This document shows positions 6,880-9,207 of a DNA stretch of 9,207 nucleotides, one piece after another (the stretch's first letter is position 1; each line of letters opens with the position of its first letter). Position numbers and translations under genes: made by a program. This stretch comes from Anaerolineales bacterium (GTDB lineage: Bacteria; Chloroflexota; Anaerolineae; Anaerolineales; UBA6663). The stretch covers positions 1 to 9,207 of the forward strand of contig JAGOBN010000114.1 of assembly GCA_017999235.1 (NCBI GenBank). The letters are read 5' to 3'. The notes under the pieces were generated by a model. It ran no database searches. It was not told where the DNA came from and was given only the letters and a program-made list of their open reading frames with translations.

Positions 6880-7560
6880 TTACTTCTTGACCGCCTTGGC
6901 GGCCGGCTTGGCCGCGCCTTCCTCGCCTTCCTCGTCCTTCTTGCCCTTCTCCACCACTTCCACCTCGGCCGTGGCCACCGCCGCCGGCGCCGACAGGTCC
7001 TCTTCCTTGGCCTGGTAGGTCACGCGCGCCAGCATTTCATCCGGGTCGCTCACGACCTTGATGTTGGCGGGCAGGACCAGGTCCCGCACGTGCAGGGACT
7101 GGCCGATCTCGGTCAGCGGGGCCAGGTCAATGCTGGTCGACGGAATCAGGTCGCCGGGCAAACACTCGATCACCAGGTCGGTGATACCGCGCACCAGCAC
7201 GCCCGACAGGCTCACCACCGCGAAGGAGGCGCCGGTCAGGATGATCGGGATAGCCACGCGGAACGGCCGGCTCATATCCGGCGCGTAGAAGTCGACGTGC
7301 ACATAGTCGCCGCGGATCGAGTCGCGCTGCAGCTCATGCACCAGTACCTTGCGCGATTGGCCGTCCACCACCAGATCCACCAACTGCGTGCCTTGGATGC
7401 TGCGAATGAGGCGCCCGGCCTGGCGCGCATTCAGCTGGATGGTCAGGGGTTCGCTGCCCGGCCCGTAAATCACGGCCGGCAGCAGGCCTTCCCGGCGCAG
7501 ACGGCCCACTTTACGGCCGGAGACCGTGCGCCGTTCAGCATTCAAAACCAGTGTTTCCAT
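6880..7560 (-). CDS. rplY: 50S ribosomal protein bL25, Ctc/TL5 (long) form
   Basis: bL25 binds 5S rRNA in the large subunit; the long form is also called Ctc or general stress protein Ctc. The 226-residue product has the N-terminal L25 domain (about 1-92), with the conserved basic RKVGRLRREGLLPAVIYG at 16-33, followed by the TL5-type beta domain (about 99-184; PIILTG at 105-110). A low-complexity charged tail follows (185-226), Glu/Lys/Ala-rich and ending AAKAVKK, typical of the family and probably disordered. The start has GGGAG 8 bases upstream on the minus strand. It is the last gene of a leftward block, ended by the hairpin at 6817-6846. It lies 71 bp downstream of the small repeat protein gene, with no T-run hairpin between, so partial co-transcription is possible. 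Confidence 0.96.
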   Translation of the reverse strand: METLVLNAERRTVSGRKVGRLRREGLLPAVIYGPGSEPLTIQLNARQAGRLIRSIQGTQLVDLVVDGQSRKVLVHELQRDSIRGDYVHVDFYAPDMSRPFRVAIPIILTGASFAVVSLSGVLVRGITDLVIECLPGDLIPSTSIDLAPLTEIGQSLHVRDLVLPANIKVVSDPDEMLARVTYQAKEEDLSAPAAVATAEVEVVEKGKKDEEGEEGAAKPAAKAVKK

Positions 7561-7588
7561 GTCCTATGCTCCCGGAACGCCTCTCACA

Positions 7589-7616
7589 GCCGCGCGGTGG
7601 GCGCGGCCGCTACCTG
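7589..7616 (-). other. bL25 leader element: CAGGTAGCGG followed by a GC hairpin
   Basis: Read on the minus strand, CAGGTAGCGG (7616 to 7607) is followed by a 7-bp stem (7601-7607 with 7589-7595; the first two stem bases belong to the 10-mer) and a 5-base loop. No U-tract follows, so it is not a terminator. The same 10-mer starts the leader of the neighbouring small gene at 8160-8151. A leader hairpin could regulate bL25, but no known ribosomal-protein leader motif is recognised. Confidence 0.3.
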
Positions 7617-7631
7617 CGTGCCACTAGAAAA

Positions 7632-8108
7632 TTAAGACCGACGGTTAAACCACCCGCCGATCAATAACACTAATCCCAGCACTGCACCGGCGGTGGCGCC
7701 GGCCAATACCCAACTGCGCGCGTCCGCGTTGGGCTCCGTGCCGCGTGTGATGGCGAACAAAGCGCGCGAGTTGTTCAACTCCGCCTGCTCCGCCACCACC
7801 ACGCCCACCAGGCCATTGGAGAGCACCGCGTGCTGCGCCCGCACCGCCCCCACCAGGCTCTGATCCGCCGCGAGTGATTCCACGCGGGCCACGCCCACCG
7901 CGCTCAAGTCTGCGCGCACCAGATCGCCCTCCGCCCAGCCCAGCGCGCTCTCGCGCAGGTCCACGTCTTTGGCGTAGACCGTGCTGGCCGCGCTCTGCGT
8001 CAGGTGGGCCGTGGCGGCCTTGATCACATAGGCGCTGCCGCCGTCCAGAGTCACGGTCTCGGCCGTTACCGTTTGCGCCTCAGCGGCGGTGTTGTTGGCG
8101 TCCGACAT
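7632..8108 (-). CDS. Unrecognised small protein: 15-residue repeats plus C-terminal membrane segment
   Basis: I do not recognise this 158-residue protein. After a Thr/Ala-rich start (1-21), six full units of 15 residues follow (22-111), then a partial one (112-123). Examples are TQSAASTVYAKDVDL, RESALGWAEGDLVRA, DLSAVGVARVESLAA and DQSLVGAVRAQHAVL. Position 3 is Ser in five of seven units, position 6 is often Gly, and small or aliphatic residues recur at 5, 8, 10 and 15, suggesting a beta-solenoid or other repeat fold. A short linker (124-132) leads to one transmembrane helix (about 133-153) ending in NRRS. There is no N-terminal signal peptide, so a tail anchor is likely. The start at 8108 has an excellent GGAGGT 5 bases upstream; the ATG at 8123 precedes that site and is rejected. 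Its own promoter lies at 8167-8195. Confidence 0.8.
   Translation of the reverse strand: MSDANNTAAEAQTVTAETVTLDGGSAYVIKAATAHLTQSAASTVYAKDVDLRESALGWAEGDLVRADLSAVGVARVESLAADQSLVGAVRAQHAVLSNGLVGVVVAEQAELNNSRALFAITRGTEPNADARSWVLAGATAGAVLGLVLLIGGWFNRRS
7740..8045 (-). repeat. Coding repeats, 45-bp period (15 codons), diverged
   Basis: This segment encodes residues 22-123 of the small membrane protein: six full units and a shorter seventh. The repeat is clear at protein level (Ser at position 3, Gly at 6, hydrophobic at 5, 8, 10 and 15). At DNA level the units are well diverged, so the duplication is old and kept by structure rather than recent slippage. Confidence 0.65.
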
Positions 8109-8122
8109 CCGTGACCTCCACA

Positions 8123-8151
8123 TAAAAATAGGGCTTCCCTGGCGGAAGCCC
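8123..8151 (-). terminator. Intrinsic-terminator-like hairpin in the leader of the small repeat-protein gene
   Basis: Read on the minus strand, GGGCTTCC (8151 to 8144) and GGAAGCCC (8138 to 8131) form a perfect 8-bp stem with a 5-base loop, followed by TATTTTTAT (8130 to 8122). This is the classic intrinsic terminator layout. It would end transcripts of the MFS gene (stop at 8199). It also lies downstream of the predicted promoter for the small gene and only a few bases before that gene's ribosome site, so it may act as an attenuator. Confidence 0.8.
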
Positions 8152-8166
8152 CGCTACCTGAAGTCA

Positions 8167-8195
8167 ATCTTACTCAAGATTAACCTGGGCGTCAA
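8167..8195 (-). promoter_or_regulatory. Sigma-70-type promoter for the small repeat-protein gene (and possibly bL25)
   Basis: Read on the minus strand, TTGACG (8195 to 8190) and TAAGAT (8172 to 8167) are separated by exactly 17 bases. The first matches five of six -35 consensus positions, the second four of six at -10. The predicted start of transcription is near 8160, giving a leader of about 52 bases. The -35 element lies right after the MFS stop codon (8199-8201). Confidence 0.55.
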
Positions 8196-8198
8196 ACC

Positions 8199-9207
8199 TT
8201 AGTCGGCGGCGGAGGCGGCGGCCCGCGCCGGCAGCGGCGGGTCTGGGTTGATCACGATCCGGCGCCACGTAAACGAGACCACCCAGACCATGAGGAGCGC
8301 CCCGAACACGCCTGGCGCCCAAGCCCCCAATTGGCCGAGCAGTAACCCGCCCGCCGTCGGAGCCAGCACGCGCGTCAGGCTTTCCACCGAGGCCGCCAGG
8401 CCCAGTGTGCCGCCAACTTCTTCCGGATAGACAGCTTTCGTCAGCGCGCTGCTGAGGACTGTATTGAGCGTGCCGCCGGCCAGCGCGAGCGGGATCATCA
8501 CGACCAGCAGCACCCCCAGGTTGGGCGTCACCGCCCAGCCCAGCAGGGCCGCCGCCATCAGCGACACGCCGGCCATGATGATCTGGCTGTCGCGGAAACG
8601 GCGCGTGATCACGCCGATCAACCCGCCCTGCACCACCGCGCTCAATACGCCCACATAGGTCAGCACGAAACCCGTGGCGCGCGCGTCCAAGCCGAGCTTA
8701 TACTGCGCATACAGCGCGAAGATGCTCTGAAAGATCGCGAAGGCCAGCCCAAAGAAGAACCGAATGTGCAGCAACGGACCAACGCGCGGACGGTTAAGCG
8801 CCTGCCACATCGCCGCTAGAGTAACGCGCCGGCGCGGCTGTTGCGCCAGGCGCGCGCGCGCTTCGGGCGTCAGCGATTCCGGCAGGAAGACCGCCACCGC
8901 CGCCAGGTTGAGCGCCGACAACGCGGCCGCCGCAAACGCCGGCACCGCATAACCCCAGCCGCTCAACAAACCGCCGGCCGCCGGTCCAAAGATGAAGCCC
9001 AAGCCAAACGCCGCGCCGATCAGTCCCAGGCCGCGCGCCCGGTTCTGGGCATCGGTGACATCGGTAATGTAAGCCTGCGCCACGGTCAGATTGCCGCCCG
9101 TTAGACCGTCCACCACCCGCGAGATGAACAGCAGGGTCAGGATCACCGTGTTGGTGACGTCCGGCCCGGCGCCGGCCGCCAGCACCCGCCCCAGCGGGTC
9201 TGCCACA
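8199..9207 (-). CDS. MFS transporter, TetA/DHA1-like drug-efflux type; N-terminus outside window
   Basis: The visible 335 residues form most of a 12-helix major facilitator transporter. Residues 29-79 (numbered from the window edge) match the TetA-like pattern: SRVVDGLTGG, AQAYITDVTD and RARGLGLIGAAFGLG, then FIFGPAAGG, the antiporter motif C (GxxxGPxxGG). FLPES follows at the end of the sixth helix. A basic cytoplasmic loop with QQPRRR precedes the C-terminal six helices. Efflux of a drug or metabolite by proton exchange is the family role; the substrate cannot be read. The frame is open to the window edge; the GTG at 9206 is internal, because helices 1-3 (roughly 80-100 residues) are missing and must lie beyond. 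The C-terminus ends in an Ala-rich soluble tail. It is upstream in orientation of the small repeat-protein gene, separated by promoter and terminator-like elements. Confidence 0.92.
   Translation of the reverse strand, partial: VADPLGRVLAAGAGPDVTNTVILTLLFISRVVDGLTGGNLTVAQAYITDVTDAQNRARGLGLIGAAFGLGFIFGPAAGGLLSGWGYAVPAFAAAALSALNLAAVAVFLPESLTPEARARLAQQPRRRVTLAAMWQALNRPRVGPLLHIRFFFGLAFAIFQSIFALYAQYKLGLDARATGFVLTYVGVLSAVVQGGLIGVITRRFRDSQIIMAGVSLMAAALLGWAVTPNLGVLLVVMIPLALAGGTLNTVLSSALTKAVYPEEVGGTLGLAASVESLTRVLAPTAGGLLLGQLGAWAPGVFGALLMVWVVSFTWRRIVINPDPPLPARAAASAAD

Noticed and set aside
7628..7660. Terminator after the small repeat-protein gene
   Set aside because: Minus-strand TTAATTTTC looks T-rich, but the only preceding inverted repeat (ACCG, one base, CGGT) has too short a loop and stem to form.
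9183..9206. ADPLGR near the window edge as the MFS motif A (DRxGRR) loop
   Set aside because: The distance to the SRVVDG segment is too short to hold the third helix, so this is more likely the loop between helices 3 and 4. The Arg/Pro difference also speaks against it.
1..9207. tRNA, rRNA, CRISPR array, insertion sequence, toxin-antitoxin or phage-defence genes
   Set aside because: I looked on both strands and saw no spaced direct repeats, cloverleaf-like segments, transposase motifs or defence-type domains.

Overview
The window is GC-rich (about two thirds G+C by eye) chromosomal bacterial DNA. It carries nine protein genes, no RNA genes, no CRISPR array and no insertion sequence. The gene set suggests a Chloroflexota-type bacterium (Anaerolineae/Caldilineae-like): a Ctc-type bL25, a Pro/Thr-linker lipoprotein with a beta-propeller, tandem META domains, and GH1 and clan GH-A hydrolases. 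This placement is an inference and no marker in the window settles it.

Layout, left to right. Bases 2-622 (+) are the C-terminal third of urocanate hydratase (histidine degradation). A 63-bp palindromic intergenic repeat (628-690) runs almost to the start of a secreted M23 peptidase (699-1403, +). That gene converges, with 3 bp between, on a membrane-anchored or secreted protein with two META domains (1407-2210, -). A 146-bp divergent intergenic region follows. Next is a rightward run of four genes: a lipoprotein with a six-motif propeller (2357-3541), a cytoplasmic clan GH-A glycoside hydrolase overlapping it by ATGA (3538-4755), a GH1 beta-glucosidase (4836-6194) and a CoA-pyrophosphatase-like Nudix hydrolase (6210-6797). 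A strong bidirectional hairpin terminator (6817-6846) separates this run from a leftward block: a truncated TetA-like MFS transporter (8199 to the window edge), a small unrecognised repeat protein (7632-8108), and ribosomal protein bL25/Ctc (6880-7560).

The two glycoside hydrolases look like cytoplasmic oligosaccharide degradation. The propeller lipoprotein would be their cell-surface companion, but no transporter lies beside them. The least explained item is the 158-aa leftward protein, with six full 15-residue repeats plus a partial one and a C-terminal membrane segment. Its leader holds a good promoter followed by an intrinsic-terminator-like hairpin. Most of the rest is ordinary; I see no clear undescribed multi-gene system.
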